Origin: an uncultured Bacteroidales bacterium | GTDB taxonomy: Bacteria > Bacteroidota > Bacteroidia > Bacteroidales > Paludibacteraceae | Assembly: GCA_902779705.1 (NCBI GenBank) | Contig: CACZCR010000001.1 | Location: forward strand, 212,419 to 276,418 | Length of the DNA: 64,000 bases | Reading direction: 5' to 3' | Translations under genes and position numbers: made by a program | The notes under the pieces: generated by a model | Databases searched by the model: none | Told to the model about the DNA's origin: nothing | Seen by the model: the letters and a program-made list of their open reading frames with translations, nothing else | Shown here: piece by piece, positions 52,707-59,825 of the stretch | How the letters are laid out: each line of letters starts with the position of its first letter | Numbering within the stretch: position 1 is the first letter of the stretch

Positions 52707-53039
52707 TTACTTCAGCAAATCATCGCGGTTAGCCGTGCGGAACACCAACTCACCGTCCACCAACTCTTGCGTTGCAATCAGGGTCGCCTTAGGCATCTTC
52801 TCGTACGTACGAGAGATCTCAATCTGCTCTTTGTTCTCGAAAGTCTCGTCCAACGCATCCTGAGGAATAGAGAAATCCTGCAACTTTGCGTCCAACTCTT
52901 TCTTGATTGCACTACTGATCTGGTTTGCACGTTTGCCCAAAATGGCTATCGTCTCATACACATTGCCTACCGGCTCTGTCAACTGGTTGATGTCACGAGT
53001 TACCGTGTTCTTTGGGGCTCTTGATTTTTTGTAATCCAT
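52707..53039 (-). CDS. rpoZ: RNA polymerase omega subunit (Bacteroidetes type)
   Basis: 110 residues. 'NVYETIAILGKRANQISSAIKKELDAKL' carries the Rpb6/omega motif (R-A..I..); the rest is the Bacteroidetes-specific form ('EQIEISRTYEKMPKATLIATQELVDGELVF'). It assists folding and assembly of the beta' subunit. Placed between bamD and coaBC, as is usual in this phylum. Confidence 0.88.
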   Translation of the reverse strand: MDYKKSRAPKNTVTRDINQLTEPVGNVYETIAILGKRANQISSAIKKELDAKLQDFSIPQDALDETFENKEQIEISRTYEKMPKATLIATQELVDGELVFRTANRDDLLK

Positions 53040-53043
53040 ATAT

Positions 53044-53101
53044 TTTTACTTTTTTCTTTTTACTTTCTACTTTGAGCGAAGCGGTCTTTCTACTTCCTAC
53101 T
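53044..53101. repeat. 7-bp tandem arrays between bamD and rpoZ
   Basis: TTTTACT (53044), TTTTTCT (53051), TTTTACT (53058), TTCTACT (53065), a 16-base spacer, then TTCTACT (53088) and TCCTACT (53095). The last unit contains CTA at 53097-53099, which is the bamD stop codon on the minus strand. Confidence 0.8.
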
Positions 53102-53903
53102 CCTCCTTCGTTATTTTCTTCATTTCTTTCAACATCCTCTCGGCTTGCGAACGATGTTTCGAATCCGGATAGTCGGTCATAAAATTGTAGCACTCATCCT
53201 GCGTGTCTCTTGCTCTCTCCAAGCGCTTCTCTGTCACCGACATCACTACTTGCGCGTGCTTCGATTGCAGGATCAGCCAGTGGAACTCCTCCGCATACTT
53301 CGTGTCCGGATAGTTCTTCAGCGCATTGCGACACGTCACTTCACAACTCAGATAGTTGTTGCCCAGATACGATCCCAGGTTGTAGTACAATCGTGCACTG
53401 TACAACTCCTTCAACGCCAACTTCTCCTCCATCTCTTCCATCTCCTCGTAAGCTTGCTCGCTGTACGGACTCTCCGGATACAACTCCACAAACTGCGTGA
53501 ACGCCTCAATCGCCTTCCTCGTTATCTCCTGATCCAAACGAGCATCAGGAGAATCCAGATAGTAACAGTGACCTAACTGAAAACGAGCCTCTATGGCATA
53601 CTGGCCCTTTGGATAGTTGCGCAGATACGCTTCATAGTACTGTGCGGCTGAACTGTAACTCTTCTGACCCATATAACTGCGTGCCAGATAAGCCAATACA
53701 TCCTCGCTGCGCTCCGTACCGCGATAGTAACTCGACACGTCTTCCAGCAATGTCTGCGACTTCGTATACTCCTTTTTGTTGAAGTACTCAATCGCTTTCT
53801 CATACTTCAACTCATGGTCACGCGACTTCAACAATGCCTGATACTCACCGCACCCGGTCAGTACCATCATTAGCATCATATATATCACTATTCTCTGTCG
53901 CAT
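53097..53903 (-). CDS. bamD: Outer-membrane assembly lipoprotein BamD
   Basis: 268 residues. Lipobox 'VLTGC', Cys18, then 'EYQALLKSRDHELKYEKAIEYFNKKEYTKSQTLLEDV' and four to five TPR-like repeats ('YSSAAQYYEAYLRNYPKGQYAIEARFQLGHCYY', 'SEQAYEEMEEMEEKLA'), the BamD layout. With BamA it inserts barrel proteins in the outer membrane. It has its own promoter and leads the bamD-rpoZ-coaBC operon. Confidence 0.93.
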   Translation of the reverse strand: MRQRIVIYMMLMMVLTGCGEYQALLKSRDHELKYEKAIEYFNKKEYTKSQTLLEDVSSYYRGTERSEDVLAYLARSYMGQKSYSSAAQYYEAYLRNYPKGQYAIEARFQLGHCYYLDSPDARLDQEITRKAIEAFTQFVELYPESPYSEQAYEEMEEMEEKLALKELYSARLYYNLGSYLGNNYLSCEVTCRNALKNYPDTKYAEEFHWLILQSKHAQVVMSVTEKRLERARDTQDECYNFMTDYPDSKHRSQAERMLKEMKKITKEE

Positions 53904-53978
53904 TCTCTTTCGCTTTATTTATCGCTTTCTTTATTGTGTCCCTTATGGCATTCTTATGCACATTACACAATCAGCCTG

Positions 53979-54010
53979 CAAAATTACTCATTTTTTTTCA
54001 TATACGCAAA
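53979..54010 (-). promoter_or_regulatory. Promoter for the bamD operon
   Basis: On the minus strand TTTG (54010-54007), 20 bases, TAATTTTG (53986-53979). Exact consensus, about 70 bases before the bamD start. Confidence 0.85.
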
Positions 54011-54045
54011 TAAAAGTGATATTTTTCGCACAAATTGAATAAAAT

Positions 54046-54591
54046 TCAATCCACTTGCACGCGTTTTCTACAAAAAATCCCAGCCATAATGATGCAGCAT
54101 GCAAAGATTAGGCTGTAGTCGCTCGTCATGAAAATCTTAAAATAGACTGACATCCTATAACTGCTTGGTAATTTCGCTATTTCATCCAATATAGGGGCAA
54201 TTGACCATATCGTCAATATTATACATAGCACGAATCCCACCAAAACAACGAATAGAAATGGTTTCCATGCCAACTTTTTAATATTATGTCGCTTCGCGGG
54301 TTTAAGAGATTCCATAGTAGGATGGATCAACTCTTTGGCGAGCGCATCCAGCTGCGCTGCACTAGTTCCCATCCTCCCTGCAATGATCTGGCGGCGCTTA
54401 TAGTACGTTCGCTTCGACATATTGACAAAATCTAAAATCTCGTAGTTGCTCACGCCTAATCCTAACAGAGTTAGCACTTGTATGTCCAACTCCGTCAGGG
54501 TAGGGTACTGCGCTTTAATCTGATCGATCTCGTTGTCGAATATCTGTTGCAAATACTTCAAGGTGCGCGTTTTAGATTCTTTTTCTTTCAT
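54046..54591 (-). CDS. Membrane-tethered LuxR-like HTH protein
   Basis: 181 residues. N-terminal coiled stretch (1-28), then an HTH of the LuxR/sigma-70 region 4 type at about 29-85 ('YPTLTELDIQVLTLLGLGVSNYEILDFVNMSKRTYYKRRQIIAGRMG'). Two membrane helices follow at about 112-135 ('PFLFVVLVGFVLCIILTIWSI') and 158-173 ('SLIFACCIIMAGIF'), so the DNA-binding part is cytoplasmic and the loop (about 20 residues) periplasmic. This order, HTH before membrane segments, is the reverse of the common TPR-TM-HTH regulators in the phylum. It overlaps the lipoprotein gene by 4 bases (ATGA), suggesting a sensor pair (inference). Confidence 0.75.
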   Translation of the reverse strand: MKEKESKTRTLKYLQQIFDNEIDQIKAQYPTLTELDIQVLTLLGLGVSNYEILDFVNMSKRTYYKRRQIIAGRMGTSAAQLDALAKELIHPTMESLKPAKRHNIKKLAWKPFLFVVLVGFVLCIILTIWSIAPILDEIAKLPSSYRMSVYFKIFMTSDYSLIFACCIIMAGIFCRKRVQVD

Positions 54592-55307
54592 AGTCGTTCA
54601 AATAATTGGTTGCGCCACGTATAAACCATAGGATTCTTCATGTTGCTAAACCGCATCTTGCAATTCATTATTTCCGGTGCGCCGACATAGATAATATTGC
54701 TTTCTAAAGCTTCGTCCAACCACAACTGCTCTGCTACATTCAGCTCCGCAAAAGTGAAAAATGCGGTAAGATGCATGTTTCTAACCTGCAAATCCAAGGC
54801 ATCCAATGTCATTTTGTCGGTGTAGCGAGTGTTGATGTTAGCGGTGTCTGCGCGGCCTCTCAATACCGCTTTTCGAGCATCCAATCCGCGAACCGTACTT
54901 AGTTTTTGTACGTCCAATGCCATTTCAACCCGCTTGGTTAACATACTGCTCAACGAAATCGTGTCTTGTCGGATAGTGTCTGTCGAAGCAAAACGATCTA
55001 CATCCGAAACACATATCGACGAATAGTGTGGCGCTGCCAAATAGATAGCGTAGTGCGATTTCTTCGATAATGCAAGATCCTCTACATACAACGTGTCGTG
55101 ACGCATATACATGTGCACATTTTCCTGATTCCCGGTGATCCCGACTTGGTGCCCTCCTTTATTCTGAGTGATGAATACATCTGTATGTTTATTCCCGAAA
55201 ATAAACACATGCTCAAAAGGACGAACATTTTGCATCTGGGCTTGTTTGGTGCCACAACTTGTCATCAACCATGCCAATGCTACTACCATCAATACTAACT
55301 TTTTCAT
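54588..55307 (-). CDS. GIN-domain (DUF2807-like) lipoprotein
   Basis: 239 residues from the ATG at 55307 ('MKKLVLMVVALAWLMTSCG', lipobox Cys18); open to 55316. The body is a run of short beta strands with 'VRPFEHVFIFGNKHTDVFITQNKGGHQVGITGN', 'LALSKKSHYAIYLAAP' and 'AVLRGRADTANINTRYTDKMTLDALDLQVRNMHLTAFFTFAELNVAEQLW', the ladder-like GIN/DUF2807 fold. The function of such proteins is unknown; a surface or periplasmic binding role is likely. First gene of a two-gene unit with the membrane HTH protein. Confidence 0.75.
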   Translation of the reverse strand: MKKLVLMVVALAWLMTSCGTKQAQMQNVRPFEHVFIFGNKHTDVFITQNKGGHQVGITGNQENVHMYMRHDTLYVEDLALSKKSHYAIYLAAPHYSSICVSDVDRFASTDTIRQDTISLSSMLTKRVEMALDVQKLSTVRGLDARKAVLRGRADTANINTRYTDKMTLDALDLQVRNMHLTAFFTFAELNVAEQLWLDEALESNIIYVGAPEIMNCKMRFSNMKNPMVYTWRNQLFERL

Positions 55308-55335
55308 ACACATCATTTGTTTTGATTTGACGGTG

Positions 55336-55367
55336 CAAAATTACAGTTTTTTTCCTATTTCCGCAAT
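55336..55367 (-). promoter_or_regulatory. Promoter for the GIN lipoprotein pair
   Basis: On the minus strand ATTG (55367-55364), 20 bases, TAATTTTG (55343-55336). One mismatch in the -33 element. Confidence 0.65.
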
Positions 55368-55470
55368 ACCTCGCGGTAAGCCTTATCACACTATGTGTAA
55401 TCGCTCCTCTCCAATTTCCTGATTCTCAATCATTTTCCCGTCCTTCACCTTCCCACCTTTCATTTTCTTT

Positions 55471-55614
55471 CTCCCCCTTTCGCCTACTATCTCCCCTTTT
55501 GATAGGGGGCGAGGGGGCTCCCCCTTTCGCCTACTACCTCCCCTTTTGATAGGGGCCGAGGGGTGTCTCCCCCTTTCGCCTACTATCTCCCCTTTTGATA
55601 GGGGCCGAGGGCGT
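55471..55614. repeat. Three-copy 47-49 bp GC-rich repeat with internal palindrome
   Basis: Copies start at 55471, 55518 and 55567, each CTCCCCCTTTCGCCTACTA or one base different at the start. Each contains CTCCCCTTTTGATAGGGG, where CCCC pairs with GGGG and CTATC with GATAG, followed by a G-rich end. The third copy stops 4 bases before the stop of the hypothetical gene at 55618. The rest of the 300-base gap (55368-55470) is C/T-rich with no gene seen. Confidence 0.88.
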
Positions 55615-55617
55615 CTC

Positions 55618-56022
55618 TCATCCTTTCATTTCTTTCATCAGCACCATTCTCACAAATACCGGAAACATCCCGTATACCACTTTCTTCTTTCGACCTTCGT
55701 TCAACTCCGCGTCACACCCACCATCGAACTGTGCGTTCCAACGTGCCCGCAACTCTGCATACCGCGGATGATCCGCATTCTTGTAAATCTCGCTTGCTCT
55801 ACGGCATACATCCTGCCAGATACTCGCTTGCGCTTGCTCTGCCGGAGTACGAGGACTGCGCTTATAGTCGCGTTTGTCCCTTTGAAAATACTCTTGAGGA
55901 CCCACTTTGATCACATTGCCATTGTCATTTTTAAACTTTTTTACGCGCATCTGCATGCCTGACTTACGCGCCAACTTGCCGCCGATCTCTTCCAATCCCG
56001 GACTTAATACTGCTACTGCCAT
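55618..56022 (-). CDS. Hypothetical basic protein
   Basis: 134 residues, not recognised. It is basic (many Lys and Arg), with no signal peptide or membrane helix. 'LSPGLEEIGGKLARKSGMQMRVKKF' opens it; the centre 'RSPRTPAEQAQASIWQDVCRRASEIYKNADHPRYAELRARWNAQF' looks like an alpha-helical domain. The pattern 'R-x-P-x-T-x-x-Q' then a helix with a Trp is reminiscent of small Bacteroidetes phage-associated proteins, but nothing else phage-like is near. Three GC-rich repeats lie directly downstream and an 11-bp array upstream, so it is islanded between repeats. Coding is supported by codon use and a clean ATG, not by family. Confidence 0.6.
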   Translation of the reverse strand: MAVAVLSPGLEEIGGKLARKSGMQMRVKKFKNDNGNVIKVGPQEYFQRDKRDYKRSPRTPAEQAQASIWQDVCRRASEIYKNADHPRYAELRARWNAQFDGGCDAELNEGRKKKVVYGMFPVFVRMVLMKEMKG

Positions 56023-56062
56023 AACCTTCTTTTTTTTAGTTTTTATTTATAAAATCTTTAGT

Positions 56063-56117
56063 TCTTATTTAGTCGTTCTTTAGTTCTTCTTTAGTTCTTA
56101 TTTAGTTCATATTTGGT
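56063..56117. repeat. 11-bp tandem array in the gap before the hypothetical gene
   Basis: Five 11-bp units, all ending TTTAGT or TTTGGT: TCTTATTTAGT (56063), CGTTCTTTAGT (56074), TCTTCTTTAGT (56085), TCTTATTTAGT (56096), TCATATTTGGT (56107). A partial unit precedes it at 56055. It occupies most of the 155-base gap between apbE and the hypothetical gene. Confidence 0.8.
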
Positions 56118-56177
56118 TCTTCATCATATTAAGACAACATCCTATCCTTCCACTCACCCACTCACCAGTTCATCCAC

Positions 56178-57182
56178 TCACCACTTCCAGTTCTTCGACT
56201 TCCTAACCGCCAAACTGTCGTTCTCTGATACAATCAGATAACATGCCGCACCGGCTTTCTCTATCAGTTCCATCGCATCCTCTGCGCCTAACACCATACA
56301 TGCCGTCGCTAGCGCATCTGCTTTCATACAACTCTCGGCTACCACCGTCGCACTCAATAGCGAATGTTGCACAGGGCGACCCGTTCTCGGATCAATCGTG
56401 TGACTGCGGCGCTCCTTACCCTCATAGTAGAAATTGCGATAATTGCCACTCGTCGCCATCGCTATATCTGTCACCTCAATGATATCTTGCAACTCATTCT
56501 CCGTGCCCATCGGATCGTCCACCGGCTTCGTGATACCTATTCGCCAAGCCTCACCCTTGTCGCTTATTCCATGAGCTACCACCTCGCCGCCTATATCTAC
56601 CAGCCAGTTCTCTGCCCCGTGCTGTCTCAGCACCTCGGCAATCACATCGCACGCCTGACCCTTGGCTACTGCGCTCGCATCCAGCATGATGCGCGCATCC
56701 TCTTTCACTACCTTCTTCCCCTCCAACTTCACCTTCTGCCAGCCTATCAGCGGCATGATCGAATCGATCTTCTCCTGCGTCACTTCCTCGCGATGCTTAA
56801 ACCCAAACCCCCACAAGTTAACCAACGGTGCAACCGTGATATCAAACGCTCCGTTACTCCATTCACTCACCTGCATCGCTTGGGCCCACATTTGCTCAAA
56901 CCGCTCATCTGTCACCGTGTCACGATTCTGATTAACCGCCGAGATCACCGATTCCGGATTGAACATACTCAGCGACCGGTCAAACGCTGCAAAAGCACTA
57001 TCAATCGCCTCACTCAAATCCCTCTCCGCGTCATAACGCACATTATAATACGTCCCAAAAACCTTACCCTCGTTACGATAATACGTCCTATTAGCAGGAC
57101 GCCCTTCATTGTTGAAGAGCGCCACTGCCAATGCTGCTAGTGCAATCAAGATCGCACCTATATAGACCTTACGTCTTTTCAT
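56178..57182 (-). CDS. apbE: FAD:protein FMN transferase (ApbE-type)
   Basis: 334 residues from the ATG at 57182, which shares a base with the stop of the upstream barrel gene (TAATG). One N-terminal membrane helix or signal anchor ('VYIGAILIALAALAVALF'). ApbE motifs: 'KVFGTYYNVRY', 'FDRSLSMFNPESVISAVN', 'VAKGQACDVIAEVL', 'DIGGEVVAHG', 'AMATSGNYRNFY', 'HTIDPRTGRP' and 'KADALATACMVLG'. It attaches FMN by a phosphoester bond to Thr in flavoproteins such as RNF/NQR subunits, on the outer side of the inner membrane. No such client gene is in the window. Co-transcribed with two barrel proteins. Confidence 0.94.
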   Translation of the reverse strand: MKRRKVYIGAILIALAALAVALFNNEGRPANRTYYRNEGKVFGTYYNVRYDAERDLSEAIDSAFAAFDRSLSMFNPESVISAVNQNRDTVTDERFEQMWAQAMQVSEWSNGAFDITVAPLVNLWGFGFKHREEVTQEKIDSIMPLIGWQKVKLEGKKVVKEDARIMLDASAVAKGQACDVIAEVLRQHGAENWLVDIGGEVVAHGISDKGEAWRIGITKPVDDPMGTENELQDIIEVTDIAMATSGNYRNFYYEGKERRSHTIDPRTGRPVQHSLLSATVVAESCMKADALATACMVLGAEDAMELIEKAGAACYLIVSENDSLAVRKSKNWKW

Positions 57183-58024
57183 TAGAACCAAATACCAACA
57201 CCTAACGTGCCGTTCACTTTCTGTGCGCCGATCTTGTTCTCACCGGCTTCCCATACAAAAGCATTCTCTTTGTTCAAATTATACGGGTTGATGCTTCCTG
57301 CGGCAAACACCTCAAAGCTGCAAACTTCACCCTCAAACTCCCAACCTAAACGAGCTGCCAAGTTGGTGATGGCAAAACCTTTGCCGTTCCAACCTTCATC
57401 ATAGTCGGTATACATACCGCTCCAAGGAGTAGCACCAATCTGAATCTCTGCCGACAAACCTAATGGCAACTTCTGCTTGTATCCCAACTCCATATAGCTC
57501 GAATAAGCACGCTTAGCCTGAGGAATAGGAACCCAACCCGCATTCTCATACTTAGCATCGTTTCCGGCAATCATCGTGTACCAGTTAAAATACAGACCGA
57601 CAGGAGTCAACGTCCCCAAGTCATAACCAACTTGTAACTCCGTCTGACTACCGCCATCTTCCTCCAAACCGGAGAAGAAATGAGTGCCTCCAAAATAGTA
57701 GTAGTGCGTCGCACCTACATTCAGACCAAACACATTCACCGTAGCCATCAAATCCAGTTCCGGTACAAAATAGGTCTCGTCTTTCTTAAACTTCCAGTCG
57801 CTGGCTCCTACAGAACCCCAAGCGCCTACACGAAACGAGATCTTCTCGTCCATAGCGTCAAAACCGACCAAAGCTTCCGGCTGAAAACTCAAACCACCGT
57901 TATACTGACCACGCCAGATATACGAACTTACTACCTCTGCGCCGGCCTCATAACCGAATTTAATCTCTGCCATTGCTTGCAGGCTGGCCAACAGCACTGC
58001 CATACAAAGTACAATCTTTTTCAT
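57182..58024 (-). CDS. Outer-membrane barrel protein, paralogue 1
   Basis: 280 residues. Signal peptide 1-19 ('SLQAMAE'). Barrel-like: 'GAEVVSSYIWRGQYNGGLSFQPEALVGF', 'YSSYMELGYKQKLPLGLSAEIQIGATPWSGMYTDYDEGW', 'AAGSINPYNL', ending 'TLGVGIWF' with C-terminal Phe. Clearly related to the next protein upstream ('SSYLWRG', 'PWKSMYTGY', 'MNPYYM'), so the two arose by duplication. 12-14 strands are likely; no substrate is known. Coupled to apbE. Confidence 0.75.
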   Translation of the reverse strand: MKKIVLCMAVLLASLQAMAEIKFGYEAGAEVVSSYIWRGQYNGGLSFQPEALVGFDAMDEKISFRVGAWGSVGASDWKFKKDETYFVPELDLMATVNVFGLNVGATHYYYFGGTHFFSGLEEDGGSQTELQVGYDLGTLTPVGLYFNWYTMIAGNDAKYENAGWVPIPQAKRAYSSYMELGYKQKLPLGLSAEIQIGATPWSGMYTDYDEGWNGKGFAITNLAARLGWEFEGEVCSFEVFAAGSINPYNLNKENAFVWEAGENKIGAQKVNGTLGVGIWF

Positions 58025-58048
58025 CTCTCTTACCTTAAATACAATTTA

Positions 58049-58981
58049 TTATTTGATTAAAAATACTTTCACTCCTACATTTCCACTCAACTGAGGACCG
58101 CCTAACAACTTGTTGTTAAAATTAGCTGCCGCATCCTCATTATGTGCCATATAATACGGATTCATCACGATCTGACCCGTCAACTGCACACCACAATGTT
58201 TGCCCACTTCCCATTTTTTCCAACACCTCAAATCAATATTATTCACTGTCGCACCACCTTTATACCCCGTATACATACTCTTCCACGGTGACATACCTAA
58301 TGCGCCATACAAACTGATGCCGTTCTTAAACTGATGCGTATAACTCAACTCCAGATAACTAGACCACGCGCGTACCAACTCGCCATTATCATCCAAATAG
58401 CCGTCCTTCGCACTCACCCTCGTTGCCCACAATATACTCAGTGGCAACTTGCTGCTCACCGTATAGCGGCCCCTCACTTCTAATCCGTTACCGCCCATTC
58501 CGGGAGCATAGTTATTAAAGTCAAAAAATCCCTTGTTGAAATTGTACACATACATCACACTCACATCCAATCCCCAACGACTGAAACCTAAGGTCAAATC
58601 CACCTCCGGCTGAAAGACCGTGAACGAATAGTCCGCTACACCCAGGTTCCACCACATGTCTAAGTACAATCCGCCATAACCGACATCCGCACTTCCTTGC
58701 ACCGACAGTCCGCCCAGATTCATACCTCTCCAAAGATAACTGCTCTGCAACGATACATTCGCGCCATAGGTAAACCCTACCTTCTCATGCGGATCATCTA
58801 ACCACTGAGATCTTACCCCATTCGCCTCTCGCCCCTCGCCATTCGCCGTTATCTCCTGCGCATACACGCGCGCAGAAAACAAAAAAGGCAGCGCCCCGAC
58901 TATCAGAGTCAGAGCGGCCACCTTTACATGTTGTTTGAATAAGTGATTCAATTCGCTTACAAGTTGTTTTTTGCCTCCCAC
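58049..58981 (-). CDS. Outer-membrane barrel protein, paralogue 2
   Basis: About 310 residues. Signal peptide around 20-42 ('VAALTLIVGALPFLFSARVYAQE'), then 'VSLQSSYLWRGMNLGGLSVQGSADVGYGGLYLDMWWNLG' and 'SSYLELSYTHQFKNGISLYGALGMSPWKSMYTGYKGG', paralogous to the gene downstream. No ATG opens it: the best starts are GTG at 58981, which overlaps the upstream gene by 25 bases, or TTG at 58951, 6 bases after that gene's stop. An intragenic 7-bp array (58820-58847) codes for 'ANGEGREANG' just after the signal peptide. Confidence 0.7.
   Translation of the reverse strand: MGGKKQLVSELNHLFKQHVKVAALTLIVGALPFLFSARVYAQEITANGEGREANGVRSQWLDDPHEKVGFTYGANVSLQSSYLWRGMNLGGLSVQGSADVGYGGLYLDMWWNLGVADYSFTVFQPEVDLTLGFSRWGLDVSVMYVYNFNKGFFDFNNYAPGMGGNGLEVRGRYTVSSKLPLSILWATRVSAKDGYLDDNGELVRAWSSYLELSYTHQFKNGISLYGALGMSPWKSMYTGYKGGATVNNIDLRCWKKWEVGKHCGVQLTGQIVMNPYYMAHNEDAAANFNNKLLGGPQLSGNVGVKVFLIK
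58820..58847. repeat. 7-bp tandem array inside the barrel gene
   Basis: ATTCGCC (58820), TCTCGCC (58827), CCTCGCC (58834), ATTCGCC (58841). Four units, coding in the linker between the signal peptide and the first strand, so the frame stays open. Confidence 0.8.
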
Positions 58982-59199
58982 GCAATACGAAGAGCTACCT
59001 CCAGTATGCGAGTGTTCGAGAATGTTACAATACCTCCCTCAGGACCAGCTTCCATGTGATAGTCGGCAATACCCTCACCATTGAAATAAGCGCGAACCTC
59101 ATCTGCACTGATATTCAACTCTTTACCAATAGCATCCATACTGCCGTGAGGCAAACTGTCCTTTACGCTACGAAGGCGATTAAATGTTGTTCTTGTCAT
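58957..59199 (-). CDS. Small DNA-binding-like protein
   Basis: 80 residues. The N-terminal half 'TTFNRLRSVKDSLPHGSMDAIGKELNISADEVRAYFNG' looks like a helix-turn-helix ('DAIGKELNISADEVRAYF'); the rest is 'GIVTFSNTRILEVALRIAWEAKNNL'. Conserved-looking and compact, with its own consensus promoter at 59242-59273. Perhaps a regulator of the barrel-apbE genes that follow it, but no target is known. Confidence 0.7.
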   Translation of the reverse strand: MTRTTFNRLRSVKDSLPHGSMDAIGKELNISADEVRAYFNGEGIADYHMEAGPEGGIVTFSNTRILEVALRIAWEAKNNL

Positions 59200-59241
59200 A
59201 GATTTATGTGTTATTAAAGATTATTTTTCTATTTCACGTTG

Positions 59242-59273
59242 CAAAGATACACAATTTTTTGCATATACGCAAA
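59242..59273 (-). promoter_or_regulatory. Promoter for the small DNA-binding-like gene
   Basis: On the minus strand TTTG (59273-59270), 20 bases, TATCTTTG (59249-59242). Exact consensus; it directly abuts the nadD stop at 59274. Confidence 0.85.
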
Positions 59274-59789
59274 TTATTTCGCATTTTTTTTGATTTCCTG
59301 CCTTATTTGCGTGCTCGAAACATCAAAGTAAGGCGCTCCACGCAATAGTTTGATATGCTCATTCTCCATCCCACTAACTTCTGCTTCACCATGCCGCGGA
59401 TACACATACACCTCATGATTCTCTACTATCCACTGCCACTCTCTCCACTTGTCCAGTATTCTCCAGTTATCCTCTCCAATCACCAACACAAACTCATTCT
59501 CCGGATACCGCTTCTCCAACGCCCGCAGCGTCTCTGCCGTATACGTAGGGCGGGGGAGCGCAAACTCAAAATCCGACACTTCTACTCCCTCAATCCCCTC
59601 TACCGCCTTGCGCGCAGCATCCAATCGCTCCTGCTCATTAGCCAATATGCCGGCATCCTTCAGCGGGTTGTTCGGACTCACCATCAGCCACAACTCATCC
59701 AAGTCGGTGTGCTCTATCACCCACTTAGCCAATCCTATATGACCCCAATGGATTGGATTAAAACTCCCGCCGTATATACCCACTTTCAT
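59274..59789 (-). CDS. nadD: Nicotinate-nucleotide adenylyltransferase
   Basis: 171 residues, slightly short for NadD (about 190). 'GIYGGSFNPIHWGHIGLAKWVIEH' holds the G-x-F-x-P-x-H-x-G-H nucleotidyl-transfer motif at residues 7-17; 'ELWLMVSPNNPLK', 'VLVIGEDNWRILDKWREW' and the C-terminal 'DVSSTQIRQEIKK' (S-S-T-x-I-R) complete it. It makes nicotinic acid adenine dinucleotide in NAD synthesis. Last gene of mnmE-yicC-gmk-nadD; its start follows an 8-bp array that also holds the gmk stop. Confidence 0.94.
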   Translation of the reverse strand: MKVGIYGGSFNPIHWGHIGLAKWVIEHTDLDELWLMVSPNNPLKDAGILANEQERLDAARKAVEGIEGVEVSDFEFALPRPTYTAETLRALEKRYPENEFVLVIGEDNWRILDKWREWQWIVENHEVYVYPRHGEAEVSGMENEHIKLLRGAPYFDVSSTQIRQEIKKNAK

Positions 59790-59793
59790 ACCC

Positions 59794-59825
59794 CTAATCC
59801 ACTAACCCCCTAATCCACTAACCAA
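59794..59825. repeat. 8-bp tandem array between gmk and nadD
   Basis: CTAATCCA (59794), CTAACCCC (59802), CTAATCCA (59810), CTAACCAA (59818). The CTA of the fourth unit (59818-59820) is the gmk stop codon. The unit order repeats that of the array at 49980. Confidence 0.88.

Noticed and set aside
55471..55614. Possible CRISPR array
   Set aside because: Three copies are directly adjacent with no unique spacers, and no cas genes are present.
55618..56022. Prophage or integrated element suggested by the hypothetical protein
   Set aside because: No integrase, structural genes, attachment repeats or change in neighbouring gene order supports it.
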